Assembly (NCBI RefSeq): GCF_039545455.1
Contig: NZ_CP154468.1
Span: 930,001-994,000 of the forward strand
Origin: Brucella sp. BE17
Lineage (GTDB): Bacteria; Pseudomonadota; Alphaproteobacteria; Rhizobiales; Rhizobiaceae
Direction of reading: 5' to 3'
DNA: 64,000 bases
In this document: in pieces, positions 19,498 through 28,471 of the stretch
How positions within the stretch are numbered: position 1 is the stretch's first letter
Layout of the letters: every line of letters begins with the position of its first letter
The notes under the pieces: generated by a model
Database searches by the model: none
What the model was told of the DNA's origin: nothing
Seen by the model: the letters and a program-made list of their open reading frames with translations, nothing else
Program-made: the position numbers and the translations under genes

Positions 19498-20543
19498 CAA
19501 GTAATCCCCCGCTCGCTGATCAATGCAACGGTTCCGCCGCCATCCGGTCCCTGATGCTCTGCTCCGCCAGAAACATAAAGTGTGGTTCGCCCAGTCAAAC
19601 CCGCCAGAACACCACCGACGAAACCGCGTGCATGGCGGGTGGCAGAAATATCGCTGTCATCCAGCATGATATGCCTCGCACCGCGAATTTGCCCTTTTGT
19701 GCCGGGTTCAGCCTTGGCAAGCAGTGCCGCAAGACGGGATGTCGTGCCGATACCAAGCCGCTGCATGGCTTCGTGCACCGGCGCGACATCGATCTGATCG
19801 GCCATGACAGCATGATCGATTGCAAGCGGGCCATTCCATTTGCGGCTCATCCCCATGACCACAATTTCATGGCAAGCGAGTTCGATACCTGCCGAGGTCG
19901 AAGCCCGCCCTGACCAGACTTGCGTATCCTGACAGACGCGCACCGTTTTCGCCTGTGCTTTCGTGACTTCATCAAGCGCGAGTGCCACCCCAAGCGCCGA
20001 TGCGCCGCGAGAAAAACCCATGGATTTCAAAGTATCGCTTGTAATCGTTGCGGACGTGACCCTTGCTGCCGTCAGCAGAGGACACTTGATCTGGACGAAA
20101 TGGACATCATCAATGCTTTCAATCCCCGCGTCGTGCATGGCAGCGCGCACCCCTTCGGCAACCATTTCGATCTGCCCAATCCGGCCAAGTTCTTGCGGAG
20201 GCAGGTCGGGGGTGATCGCCGAGCCTATTGCAAGAGAGGGTCCGTCTTCGTTTTGCCCTCGATCATCCAGTTTTTCAAAGGCCATGATGTGAGGGCTCAA
20301 ACCACCTTCGGTTCCGCCGGACATGATCATTGCAACATTGTGTGCCGTCTCACCCAGCGCCTGCGTCAAGGCAGAGACAGCGAAGGCACGGGTGAAATCG
20401 TTGACACAGCCATTGCCTTCGGTCTTGCCGATGATGGCGCGCAGGCAAGCAGGATCGAGTTCGCCCGCCTCAATCAATTGCTTCAATCCACGCACATCAT
20501 CGGGTGCTGATGTCGGGATCACATGAAGGCGCGTGCGCGGCAT
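19497..20543 (-). CDS. atzD: Cyanuric acid amidohydrolase (AtzD/barbiturase family)
   Basis: 348 residues of the ring-opening amidohydrolase family found only for cyanuric acid and barbituric acid hydrolysis. Three homologous repeats are visible, with candidate Lys/Ser pairs: K40 (IIGKTEGNG) and S75 (MSGGTEGGLSPH); K153 (VQIKCPLL) and S217 (RASTSAGIEL); and a third set ending at S325 (VSGGAEHQGPDGGG). It opens cyanuric acid to carboxybiuret, which decarboxylates to biuret. The choice over barbiturase rests on its neighbours: biuret hydrolase directly upstream (TGATG overlap) and allophanate hydrolase in the same locus. No ureidomalonase gene was seen. Confidence 0.85.
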   Translation of the reverse strand: MPRTRLHVIPTSAPDDVRGLKQLIEAGELDPACLRAIIGKTEGNGCVNDFTRAFAVSALTQALGETAHNVAMIMSGGTEGGLSPHIMAFEKLDDRGQNEDGPSLAIGSAITPDLPPQELGRIGQIEMVAEGVRAAMHDAGIESIDDVHFVQIKCPLLTAARVTSATITSDTLKSMGFSRGASALGVALALDEVTKAQAKTVRVCQDTQVWSGRASTSAGIELACHEIVVMGMSRKWNGPLAIDHAVMADQIDVAPVHEAMQRLGIGTTSRLAALLAKAEPGTKGQIRGARHIMLDDSDISATRHARGFVGGVLAGLTGRTTLYVSGGAEHQGPDGGGTVALISERGIT

Positions 20544-21220
20544 CAGACAAGCCCCGCAAGCAGGCTATTACTGTCTGAAACCGTGCCAAAGACACCACCC
20601 TGCATCTTGATCATTTCAATTGCCGCATCGTGATTGCGCCGGTCTGTTGCGCCACAACAATCACTGAGCAAGACGCACTCAAAGCCACGATCATTGGCTT
20701 CGCGCATGGTCGTATGCACGCAGACGTCCGTTGTAATGCCGGTCAATATGATATTTTCGATGCCACGCAGGCGCAGGATGAGTTCAAGGTCGGTTGCGCA
20801 AAAACTTCCCTTGCCCGGCTTGTCGATGATGACCTCCCCCGGCAGGGGCGCAAGTTCATCGATGATTTCCCAGCCCGGCTCTCCACGCACCAGAATACGC
20901 CCGCAAGGACCGGGATCGCCGATCCCTGCGCCGAGCTGGCGCGAGCGCCAACGCTTGTTTTGAGGCAGATCCGACAGGTCCGGTCGGTGACCCTCACGGG
21001 TGTGGATGATGTGATAGCCTTTCTCACGCATCGCGCCCATGACAGCCTTGATTGGCTCGATCGGTGCGCGCGTCAAGGAAAGGTCATAGCCCATCTTGTC
21101 GACATAACCGCCCTTGCCGCAGAAGTCCGTCTGCATGTCGATGACGATCAGCGCCGTATTATCGGGTCGTAGATCGCCATTATAAGGCCATGCATAAGGA
21201 ACAGAGGAAATCGTGGGCAT
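20543..21220 (-). CDS. biuH: Biuret hydrolase (isochorismatase-like cysteine hydrolase)
   Basis: 225 residues. The triad is D28 (VIDMQTDF), K134 (IDKPGKGSF) and C167 ([10 protein letters not shown]); the spacing 28-134-167 is identical to the 36-142-175 triad of the characterised Rhizobium leguminosarum biuret hydrolase. The N-terminal region ([17 protein letters not shown]) and [22 protein letters not shown] also follow that enzyme as I recall it. It hydrolyses biuret to allophanate and ammonia. It sits between the formamidase-like gene (5-bp gap) and the cyanuric acid hydrolase gene (1-bp overlap). Confidence 0.93.
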   Translation of the reverse strand: MPTISSVPYAWPYNGDLRPDNTALIVIDMQTDFCGKGGYVDKMGYDLSLTRAPIEPIKAVMGAMREKGYHIIHTREGHRPDLSDLPQNKRWRSRQLGAGIGDPGPCGRILVRGEPGWEIIDELAPLPGEVIIDKPGKGSFCATDLELILRLRGIENIILTGITTDVCVHTTMREANDRGFECVLLSDCCGATDRRNHDAAIEMIKMQGGVFGTVSDSNSLLAGLV

Positions 21221-21225
21221 GGGGC

Positions 21226-22227
21226 TTATTCCTTTTCACCAAAGAGCCGCTGCGGCGCGGCAAAGCCGCACGCCGTTCCATCGGTGACGCGAATTTCGCC
21301 TTCCCAGGGAAGATGGTATTTTCCAGCAACAAGGTCATTCATATAGCTATAGGGGCAATCCTGCGCGCCGCCTTTGACCGCGACATAGCCGCGATGGCCG
21401 AACTGATAGGGATTGTTCTCGACACCCCAGTTGAGCCGCGCCTCGCGGATCAGGTCAGGACGAATTTCCGCGGTAATGATCTCGTCGGGACGACCATTGG
21501 TCGAATGCACGATCACCGAACCATCGAAATTGCAGATCATTCCTTCGCCCATGGAATCGAACGTTCCGTCCGAGCCGCACATGCACACGCTTGCCGTCGC
21601 CATCAGATTACAAAAGGCGTTCGCCTGATTGGTGAAGCGCCAGGCATCGCGGATAGGCGCAGTGTATCCGGCGGTGCGCAGCATCAGTTCCGCGCCCTTA
21701 TAGGCACATTCGCGCGCCATTTCCGGGAACATGCCATCATGACAAATGATGAGCGCGAGCTTGATGCCCTTGGGGCCGATACAGACCGGGATACCCTGAT
21801 CACCGGGTTCCCAGGGTTCGACCGGCACCCAGGGGTGCATCTTGCGATAATAGAGTTTCAGCGCGCCACGATCATCAAACATGATGCCGCTATTATAGGG
21901 CATGCCGCCGGGATTGTTTTCCATGATGGAAAAACAACCCCATATGCAATTATCGATGCAGGCCTGACGCATTGCTGCCACTTCCGGCCCGTCCATCGTG
22001 CACATGATTTCGGGGGTAATATCCATCGATAGCCCGTGCAGCGCATATTCAGGGAAAACAACCAGATCCATGCCCGGCTGGTTGCGTCGCGCCTTTGCGA
22101 CCAGCTCCACGACACGCTGCGTCTGCGTTGTCAGATCGACCTTTGTTCTGACCAACGGCAGTTGAAGCTGCACGAGGCCAATGCCAACGCCTTCTTTCGA
22201 TATGTTCAATCCGCCAAGACCGCTCAT
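21226..22227 (-). CDS. Formamidase-like carbon-nitrogen hydrolase (AmiF family)
   Basis: 333 residues, nitrilase superfamily. The catalytic triad is E60 ([10 protein letters not shown]), K129 (YYRKMHPW) and C162 ([11 protein letters not shown]). Overall length, the [13 protein letters not shown] block and the C-terminal LAAGKY-LPWE-like segment ([12 protein letters not shown]) follow Helicobacter-type formamidase AmiF, which converts formamide to formate and ammonia. It lies inside the cyanuric acid operon between the ABC permeases and biuH, where a formamide step is not expected, so it may act on another small amide. Family firm, in vivo substrate inferred. Confidence 0.85.
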   Translation of the reverse strand: MSGLGGLNISKEGVGIGLVQLQLPLVRTKVDLTTQTQRVVELVAKARRNQPGMDLVVFPEYALHGLSMDITPEIMCTMDGPEVAAMRQACIDNCIWGCFSIMENNPGGMPYNSGIMFDDRGALKLYYRKMHPWVPVEPWEPGDQGIPVCIGPKGIKLALIICHDGMFPEMARECAYKGAELMLRTAGYTAPIRDAWRFTNQANAFCNLMATASVCMCGSDGTFDSMGEGMICNFDGSVIVHSTNGRPDEIITAEIRPDLIREARLNWGVENNPYQFGHRGYVAVKGGAQDCPYSYMNDLVAGKYHLPWEGEIRVTDGTACGFAAPQRLFGEKE

Positions 22228-22238
22228 TTCCTGATCCT

Positions 22239-23168
22239 TTATCGTGTAATGCTGAGTGCGCCGGGCATGCCGCTGATCGTGCGCCCCTTGGACGAGGTGG
22301 CGATCAGGATGATGAGCGTGAGCACATAGGGAGCCGCATAAAAGAGGTAATAGCCTTGCGTGATCCCGGCTGATTGCAACGCGGGACCGAGCGCGCCTGC
22401 GCCGCCGAAAAGAAGCGCTGCCCAGAAACAGGTAATGGGGTTCCAGCGCGCAAAAATCACCAGTGCCACAGCCATCAGGCCCTGGCCCGAGGAAAGCCCC
22501 TCATTCCAGCTACCGGGATAAAAAAGCGAAAGATAAGCTCCGCCGACACCTGCGAACGCACCACCCACCCCCGTTGCCAGAAGTCGAACCAGACCGGGAC
22601 TGATCGCCATGGCGCGGGCGGCGTCATCGCTGTCACCGACGACACGGATGACAAGGCCGATGCGGGTATTGCGAAACATCCATGCCATTGCCACGGCAAG
22701 AACTCCGCCGATGATGAACAGCATGTTGACCTGAAGGGCGGCGCGAAGCTGGGGGATATCCGACCACCAGCCAAGCGAGATCGATGGCAATCGCGGTGCT
22801 GCCGGCTGAATATAAGCCTTGCCGAAATAAAAGGCGACGCCCATGCCAAGCAGCATCATGGCAATTCCAACCGCAATATCATTGACACGCCGAAAACCGC
22901 ATATCCATCCATGCAGCAGCCCGAACAGCAGGCCCACCAAAGCGGCGGCCAAAACGCCAATGATGGCTGAACCGGAATGGAATGAGACGGCATAGGCCGT
23001 CATCGCGCCCAGCACCAGCGTCCCTTCCAGCCCCAGATTGATACGACCGGAGCGTTCGGTGAGACATTCGCCAAGGGATACGAAAAGATAAGGCGTGGAA
23101 ACCCGGATCGCACCGCCAAGGATGGCGAGCAATACACCCCACAGTCCGATGTCGGTTGCTTCGTTCAT
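22239..23168 (-). CDS. ABC transporter permease, BMP/nucleoside type (second subunit)
   Basis: 309 residues with about eight hydrophobic segments, of the branched-chain/ribose-like permease family. FVSLGECLTERSGRINLGLEGTLVLGAM near the N-terminus is the signature region of permeases partnered with BMP binding proteins. Its start overlaps the first permease by 4 bp. Together they form the heterodimeric channel of the importer that probably takes up cyanuric acid or a related ureide. Confidence 0.92.
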   Translation of the reverse strand: MNEATDIGLWGVLLAILGGAIRVSTPYLFVSLGECLTERSGRINLGLEGTLVLGAMTAYAVSFHSGSAIIGVLAAALVGLLFGLLHGWICGFRRVNDIAVGIAMMLLGMGVAFYFGKAYIQPAAPRLPSISLGWWSDIPQLRAALQVNMLFIIGGVLAVAMAWMFRNTRIGLVIRVVGDSDDAARAMAISPGLVRLLATGVGGAFAGVGGAYLSLFYPGSWNEGLSSGQGLMAVALVIFARWNPITCFWAALLFGGAGALGPALQSAGITQGYYLFYAAPYVLTLIILIATSSKGRTISGMPGALSITR

Positions 23169-24301
23169 GATGCGGCTCCATTTGATACCACCATGCGCCG
23201 CAACAATTCCGGTGTGCGCCCATAGAGCGTTTCACCCAGGAGCACGAGCAGGAAGACACAGCCCTCAAAAACCAGAATTGTTGCATCGGGCAGCGCCATG
23301 CGACGCTGGATCAGGCCAGAGGACGCTTCGATGCCACCGATCAATATGGCAACGGGAATAATGGCCAGCGGATTGTGGCGAGCCAGGAACGCGACAAGTA
23401 TGCCAGTATAGCCGACACCGGAAATCAACGACCCATTGGCAGAGCCGTGAATGGCGGCAACCTCGAAAAAGCCACCAATTCCGACCATTGCACCGGCAAG
23501 TGCTGTAAAGGTGATGACGATACGGGTAACGGGAAGACCTTGCGTCTGAGCGGCACGCGCATTGTCGCCCGTAACACGCGCGGCAAATCCCAGCGTGGTG
23601 CGCTCAAGCAAAAACCAGCACAAAATGCAGGCCATGATCCCGAAAGCGACACCCCAGTGCACCTTCAGACCCCAATGATCGCTCAAAAAAGGCATGGTAC
23701 CAACCCGCAAAGCTTCCTGAAGGGAAGCGGTGGAGGGCTTGTTCAGACTTGCGGGATCGCGGAACGGTCCCTCCACAAAAAAATTGAAAAAAGCCAGTGC
23801 AATATAAGACAGAAGCAGTGAGGCAATCGTTTCGTTTACCTGCCGCTTCACGCGCAGCATACCGGCAAGGCCGATCCAGAAGGCACCGCAAATGGCTGCA
23901 GCCAGCACCATCATGAAAACCGTGAAACCGGAGGGCAGAACGCCTGCAAGCGTCGCGCCCGTTATTCCAGCAGCCAGCCCACCGAAGACCAGTGCGCCCT
24001 CTCCTCCGATCACCATCAACCCAAGACGCGCCGGGAGTGCGACGCAGAGGCTGGCAAAAATCAAAGGCGACACGCGTGAAAGCGTATTTTGCCATGAAAA
24101 GGCAGAAGAAAAGCCCGCCTGCCAGACGAGTGAAAAGAATTGGATGGGCGACTTGTCCTGCGCCAGCAAAAAAATCGAGAACAGAACTCCGCCGCCGACA
24201 AGCGCCAGCAGCGGAATAAGCATTGCTTCAAGAACAGGCAGGAGCGGGTTAAAAACATCCGCAAAGCCGGTCTTACGCATCGTTCCTGCCTGCAAACTCA
24301 T
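23165..24301 (-). CDS. ABC transporter permease, BMP/nucleoside type (first subunit)
   Basis: About 378 residues if started at ATG 24301, just after the binding-protein stop; ATG 24280, preceded by CAGGA, is an alternative, while the longer frame to 24373 overlaps the binding-protein gene. About nine hydrophobic segments, with PLIFASLCVALPARLGLMVIGGEGALVFGG as the family signature. This permease has the longer N-terminus of the YufP-type subunit. It is directly downstream of the BMP-domain binding protein. Confidence 0.9.
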   Translation of the reverse strand: MSLQAGTMRKTGFADVFNPLLPVLEAMLIPLLALVGGGVLFSIFLLAQDKSPIQFFSLVWQAGFSSAFSWQNTLSRVSPLIFASLCVALPARLGLMVIGGEGALVFGGLAAGITGATLAGVLPSGFTVFMMVLAAAICGAFWIGLAGMLRVKRQVNETIASLLLSYIALAFFNFFVEGPFRDPASLNKPSTASLQEALRVGTMPFLSDHWGLKVHWGVAFGIMACILCWFLLERTTLGFAARVTGDNARAAQTQGLPVTRIVITFTALAGAMVGIGGFFEVAAIHGSANGSLISGVGYTGILVAFLARHNPLAIIPVAILIGGIEASSGLIQRRMALPDATILVFEGCVFLLVLLGETLYGRTPELLRRMVVSNGAAS

Positions 24302-24305
24302 CGGT

Positions 24306-25439
24306 TCAGCCAAGGGACCCGACCACGCCTTCGACAAGATAATCCATCGATTCAAGCGATATGTCCGTTTCAAGAAGTGCAGTACCCGCCGGGATGATTT
24401 CCTTGCCCTTGTTGTCGTTCATCGGGCCCTTGAAGATGGAGAAGCCCCCTTTCAGCATCTCGGCCTGGACAGCCTCGAACTGTTTGCGACCGGCATCAGG
24501 AACAGCCGCTCCAAGCGGCGACATCTTGATGAAACCTTCAGCGAGACCGCCGCGGACGAAATTCGGAATTGTCTCGCCCGCCATCTGGCGCTTGACGAAG
24601 TCCACATAAACCTTGGGCCAGTTCCATTCCGCTCCGGTGAGATATTTTTCCGGTGCAAGCGGGCTCTGGTCGGTGTGATAACCGCAGACGAAGCACCCGC
24701 GCGCGGCAGCCGTTTCCACCACGACCTTGGGACCATCGACATGGCAGGTAATCACATCCGCGCCCTGATCGGCGAGCGCATTGGTCGCTTCGGCTTCCTT
24801 GACGGCCAGTGACCATTCACCTGTGAAGATGACCTGACAGGTAATGGACGGGTCGACGGAACGCGCACCGAGCAGGAAGGAATTGATGTTGTTGAGCACT
24901 TGCGGGATCGGCTTTGCGGCAACAAATCCGATCTTTTTCGACTTGGTGACATGCGCTGCCGCAACACCGTTCAGATATTGCCCCATGCCGATATAACCGA
25001 AATAGGAACCGGCATTGGCAGGATCGCCTTCTTTCCACAGACCACCGCAATGCTGAAAGCGGACATCGGGAAATTCCGGGGCAACTTCTTTCACAAAGGG
25101 ATCGTAATAACCAAAGGAGGTGGGAAAGATCATCTTCGCGCCATCGAAATTGACCATGGAACGCATGCTGTTCTGCACGTCGACGGCCTCAGGCACATTC
25201 TCCTCCTCAAGGACGGTTACACCGGGGATTTCCTTGACTGCTGCCGCTCCCTGAGCGTGAGCCTGATTGTAGCCGAAATCGTCTTTCGGGCCGACATAGA
25301 TGAAACCGACGGTAAAATTATCGGCAGCAAAAGTATTGCCCGTTCCGAAAAAAGGCAGGCTAACGCTTGCACCAAGAGCCGCCCCCGTCGCGGCAAGAAA
25401 ATGGCGGCGGGAGAGAGAGCCTGAGACTGGCCTGGACAT
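24306..25439 (-). CDS. BMP-family ABC substrate-binding protein, Tat-exported
   Basis: 377 residues. A twin-arginine signal (LSRRHFLAATGAALGASVSLPF, about 9-30) directs folded export to the periplasm. The mature domain begins FTVGFIYVGPKDDFGYNQAHAQG, the BMP/PnrA pattern, and ends with a typical GTALLETDISLESMDYLVEG region. It lacks the lipobox of classic BMP lipoproteins. Relatives bind purine nucleosides or bases; here the operon context suggests cyanuric acid, biuret or another ureide. It is the first gene of the transporter/hydrolase operon after the LysR gene. Confidence 0.9.
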   Translation of the reverse strand: MSRPVSGSLSRRHFLAATGAALGASVSLPFFGTGNTFAADNFTVGFIYVGPKDDFGYNQAHAQGAAAVKEIPGVTVLEEENVPEAVDVQNSMRSMVNFDGAKMIFPTSFGYYDPFVKEVAPEFPDVRFQHCGGLWKEGDPANAGSYFGYIGMGQYLNGVAAAHVTKSKKIGFVAAKPIPQVLNNINSFLLGARSVDPSITCQVIFTGEWSLAVKEAEATNALADQGADVITCHVDGPKVVVETAAARGCFVCGYHTDQSPLAPEKYLTGAEWNWPKVYVDFVKRQMAGETIPNFVRGGLAEGFIKMSPLGAAVPDAGRKQFEAVQAEMLKGGFSIFKGPMNDNKGKEIIPAGTALLETDISLESMDYLVEGVVGSLG

Positions 25440-25551
25440 GGAGGATCACACCTTTCCGATGAATGAAGCCTGTCTGGGCGACATGCTTTCGGGATCGAAA
25501 AGGACTATATGGCAGCGCTGCGTTGCTGACTTCTGCTAAGATTTCCAAATA

Positions 25552-25572
25552 GCGGTGCATTTAATGCATCGC
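25552..25572. promoter_or_regulatory. Inverted repeat in the promoter of the cyanuric acid operon
   Basis: GCGGTGCAT-TTA-ATGCATCGC has 9-bp arms with one mismatch and lies 113-133 bp upstream of the binding-protein start, between it and the lysR stop. It could be a LysR activator site for the transporter operon. Confidence 0.4.
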
Positions 25573-25584
25573 TCGGTACAGACA

Positions 25585-26490
25585 TCAGTTTGCTGGAAAA
25601 GCATCCAGAAGCGAGCGGCTGAGCACTTCGGCAAATTTTGCCGAAGCCACAGGCAGGGTTCGCCCACGCAACTGGCCAAGCAGCAGCACACCCGCCCGCA
25701 TATCGCGCTGGGAGATCGGCTTTGAAACAAGCCCGCTTTCACGTGGCAGACGCAGCCCCACCGGCACCTGAAAACTCACACAATTCTCATATTCAACATA
25801 ATGACGCATCAGATCAAAACTGTCGGATTCCAGAATAGGATGCAGTTTTCGCGTACCGCCCGCGAGCGCCTGTTCGAGAAGATAGCGTACGGCATAAGAT
25901 GCCATGGGCAAAACATGCGGAAAATCGAAGCATTGCCGCAGGCGCACTTCTTTTTCGCGTGCAAGCGGATGATCTGCACGCATGATGACATGAACGATCT
26001 GCTGAACAGACACAAGCGTTTCAACATCAGTCATATTTGCAGGCTCGAGAACCAGCGCAAGATCGTTTTCGAAAGTCGCAAGCCCCTGCTCTACAGCGGC
26101 ACGGTCGCGAATATTGACGCTGAAACTCACTCCAGGATGTGCGTGCCTGTAGGCTGAGATCTGTTTTGGCAGAAAATAGGGGCTGAGCGCCTGTGAACAG
26201 GCAATCGTCACATGACCGCGGCGTTCACCGACAAGATCGGCCACCTGCCCCTGCACACGCCGCAACGCTGAAATCTGGGCGCGAAAATGATGTACAAGAA
26301 GCTCGCCCGCCGGGTTAAGCCTGACACCACGCGGCAAGCGCTCGAAAATAGCCGCGCCGAATTCCTGCTCAAAGCGCTGGATGCGCCGGTTCAAGGCCGA
26401 TGCGGTGATGTTCATGTCATCAGCCGCCTTGCGGATTGAGCCCGCCCGCATGATGGCTTCGATGTAGCGAAAATCCTGAAGATGTTTCAT
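25585..26490 (-). CDS. LysR-family regulator of the cyanuric acid/allophanate locus
   Basis: 302 residues from ATG 26490 (GAGG upstream); the 21 extra residues to 26553 are unlikely. The HTH is RAGSIRKAADDMNITASALNRRIQRFEQEFG. It is divergent from the allophanate hydrolase gene and lies upstream of the transporter operon, so it can control both. By position it is analogous to AtzR, the LysR activator of atzDEF in Pseudomonas ADP, but orthology is not shown. It is a close paralog of the regulator at 35588-36478 (shared MNITASA-NR-IQ, RPRGV-L and VTIACSQAL/VNIACSQAL blocks). Confidence 0.88.
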   Translation of the reverse strand: MKHLQDFRYIEAIMRAGSIRKAADDMNITASALNRRIQRFEQEFGAAIFERLPRGVRLNPAGELLVHHFRAQISALRRVQGQVADLVGERRGHVTIACSQALSPYFLPKQISAYRHAHPGVSFSVNIRDRAAVEQGLATFENDLALVLEPANMTDVETLVSVQQIVHVIMRADHPLAREKEVRLRQCFDFPHVLPMASYAVRYLLEQALAGGTRKLHPILESDSFDLMRHYVEYENCVSFQVPVGLRLPRESGLVSKPISQRDMRAGVLLLGQLRGRTLPVASAKFAEVLSRSLLDAFPAN

Positions 26491-26512
26491 AGCGCCTCTG
26501 AGCAGTGCAAAA

Positions 26513-26533
26513 AATTCACCGATTTTGTGAATT
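26513..26533. promoter_or_regulatory. LysR-type inverted repeat in the divergent lysR/atzF promoter
   Basis: AATTCAC-N7-GTGAATT, a perfect 7-bp inverted repeat of the T-N11-A kind, sits between the two divergent start codons, 64 bp before atzF. It is the obvious candidate for the LysR recognition site. Confidence 0.55.
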
Positions 26534-26596
26534 CTTAGCAATAGATGTTTCACTCAAAACAATCCAGAACCGGCAGAAAGATTGTGAGGCTGGCCT

Positions 26597-28405
26597 ATGA
26601 AACATACCACCACGACCATTCCTTTGACCTTCAGCGGAATTTCAAGCGCTTACGACAGCGGATCAACGCCGCAGGATGTTATCCGCCAGATTTATTCCCG
26701 AATTGCCGAGATTGGCGATCCGGCAATATTCATTTCCCTGCGCGATGAGGAAGATGTTTTGCAAGAGGCGGCAGCCCTCGGACCGCGCGATGCAAGCCGC
26801 CCACTCTGGGGCATACCCTTTGCGGTCAAGGATAATATCGATGTTGCCGGTCTGCCGACAACAGCGGCCTGTCCCGCATGGGAATACCAGCCGCAAAGCG
26901 ATGCATTTGTTGTCTCGCTTTTGCGTGAAGCAGGCGCTCTGGTTATCGGCAAGACTAACCTTGACCAGTTTGCAACAGGGCTGGTCGGGGTACGTAGCCC
27001 TTATGGTGTGCCTAAAAATGCGATTGATCCTGAAATCGTACCCGGCGGCTCATCCAGTGGCTCCGCAGTCGCCGTCGCGCATGGCATCGTTAGCTTCGCG
27101 CTTGGTACAGATACGGCGGGCTCGGGTCGCGTTCCTGCGGCGCTCAATAATATTGTCGGTCTCAAGCCGTCTCTGGGTGCATGGTCTGCGCGCGGTTCGG
27201 TTCCTGCCTGCCGTTCGATCGAAACGATTTCCATCTTCGCGATGAGCGTTGAGGATGCCTACGATGTCTATCGCATTGGCGCGATCGAGGATCATCTCGA
27301 TAGCTACAGCAAGGCCATTGAAACCGGACCGCTATTCACCCCGGCACAGAAGCTTAAGATCGGGATCCCCGATGCGCAGAGCATCCGCTTTTTTGGGGAT
27401 GATATGCAGGCTGCGTCTTTCATGGAAAACATCGATATACTGCATGAAGAAGGCCATGAGATCGTGCCGATCGACTTTGCGCCGCTCTATCAAATAGCCG
27501 ATATGCTTTATGAAGGCGCGTGGGTTGCGGAACGCCACAGTGTAATAGAGAATTTGCTGAAGACAGCCCCCGATGCGGTTTTGCCGGTAACGCGCAAAAT
27601 TATCGAAAAGGCGACCAGCCTTTCCGCTACCGATGCCTTTCGTGGCTTCTATCGCTTGCAGGAACTCAAACGCAAAGCCGAACCCGTCCTGAGCGCACTC
27701 GACATGATCTGCGTGCCAACCATCCCGACATTCTATAAATTGTCCGATCTTGGAGCCGATCCGATCGTGCCCAATTCCAATCTCGGCACCTACACAAATT
27801 TCGTCAATCTGATGGATATGTGCGCCCTTGCTGTACCGACGGCACAGCGCAAAGACGGACGGCCGGGGAGTGTGACACTTCTGGCGCCATCGGGGCAGGA
27901 TGCTCTGTTGGCCAGCCTGTCTACGGGGCTCGAAGCTGCACACGGACGAAAACTTGGAGCCACAACCTGGTCCTTGCCAAAGCGCAAAACCGTAGCAGAC
28001 ATCCCCGCCGGTTACACCAAGCTTGCCGTATGCGGCGCGCATCTCTCCGGTCTGCCCCTCAATGAGCAGATCACGTCGCGTGGTGGATATCTGCTGGAGG
28101 CAACCAGCTCTGCCCCTTACTACCGCTTCTACGCATTGGCGGGCGAAGGTCTTCCTCGCCCCGGCATGATCCGCACGCAAGAGCGGCAGCACGCGGGTAT
28201 TGCTGTTGAAGTCTGGGCTTTACCAGTGACAAGGCTTGGTGACTTTCTGCAAGGCATTCCCGCGCCACTGGGATTGGGGAAAGTCGAGCTCGCCTCTGGC
28301 GAAACGGTTTGCGGCTTCATCTGCGAGGCCACCGGTGCAATCAGTGGAACTGATATTACCGATCTCGCAGACTGGAAACTCTATCTTCAAGAAAAGCAGG
28401 CCTGA
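26597..28405 (+). CDS. atzF: Allophanate hydrolase
   Basis: 602 residues with two domains. The amidase domain has the Ser-cisSer-Lys triad: K78 (FAVKDNID), S152 (PGGSSSGSA) and S176 (GTDTAGSGR), each exactly 13 positions before K91/S165/S189 of AtzF. The C-terminal domain from about residue 470 has CGAHLSGLPLN, APYYRFYAL, RPGMIR, VEVWALP and PLGLGKVEL, the allophanate-hydrolase C-terminal fold needed for the second step. It converts allophanate to ammonia and CO2, completing cyanuric acid mineralisation. No biotin carboxylase partner is near, so it is the stand-alone AtzF form rather than urea amidolyase. Confidence 0.95.
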   Translation: MKHTTTTIPLTFSGISSAYDSGSTPQDVIRQIYSRIAEIGDPAIFISLRDEEDVLQEAAALGPRDASRPLWGIPFAVKDNIDVAGLPTTAACPAWEYQPQSDAFVVSLLREAGALVIGKTNLDQFATGLVGVRSPYGVPKNAIDPEIVPGGSSSGSAVAVAHGIVSFALGTDTAGSGRVPAALNNIVGLKPSLGAWSARGSVPACRSIETISIFAMSVEDAYDVYRIGAIEDHLDSYSKAIETGPLFTPAQKLKIGIPDAQSIRFFGDDMQAASFMENIDILHEEGHEIVPIDFAPLYQIADMLYEGAWVAERHSVIENLLKTAPDAVLPVTRKIIEKATSLSATDAFRGFYRLQELKRKAEPVLSALDMICVPTIPTFYKLSDLGADPIVPNSNLGTYTNFVNLMDMCALAVPTAQRKDGRPGSVTLLAPSGQDALLASLSTGLEAAHGRKLGATTWSLPKRKTVADIPAGYTKLAVCGAHLSGLPLNEQITSRGGYLLEATSSAPYYRFYALAGEGLPRPGMIRTQERQHAGIAVEVWALPVTRLGDFLQGIPAPLGLGKVELASGETVCGFICEATGAISGTDITDLADWKLYLQEKQA

Positions 28406-28471
28406 TCCGTTTATAAGCCGCCCCGATCATAGTGCTCAACCGGTAGAAATTTTCCAGATAGCCGGGGCAGA

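Noticed and set aside
19497..20543. Barbiturase of a pyrimidine pathway
   Set aside because: Sequence family allows it, but biuret hydrolase and allophanate hydrolase are linked and no ureidomalonase was seen, so cyanuric acid hydrolase is favoured. Not excluded.
26597..28405. Urea amidolyase (fused urea carboxylase)
   Set aside because: Only the amidase and allophanate hydrolase C-terminal domains are present; no biotin carboxylase or biotinyl domain.
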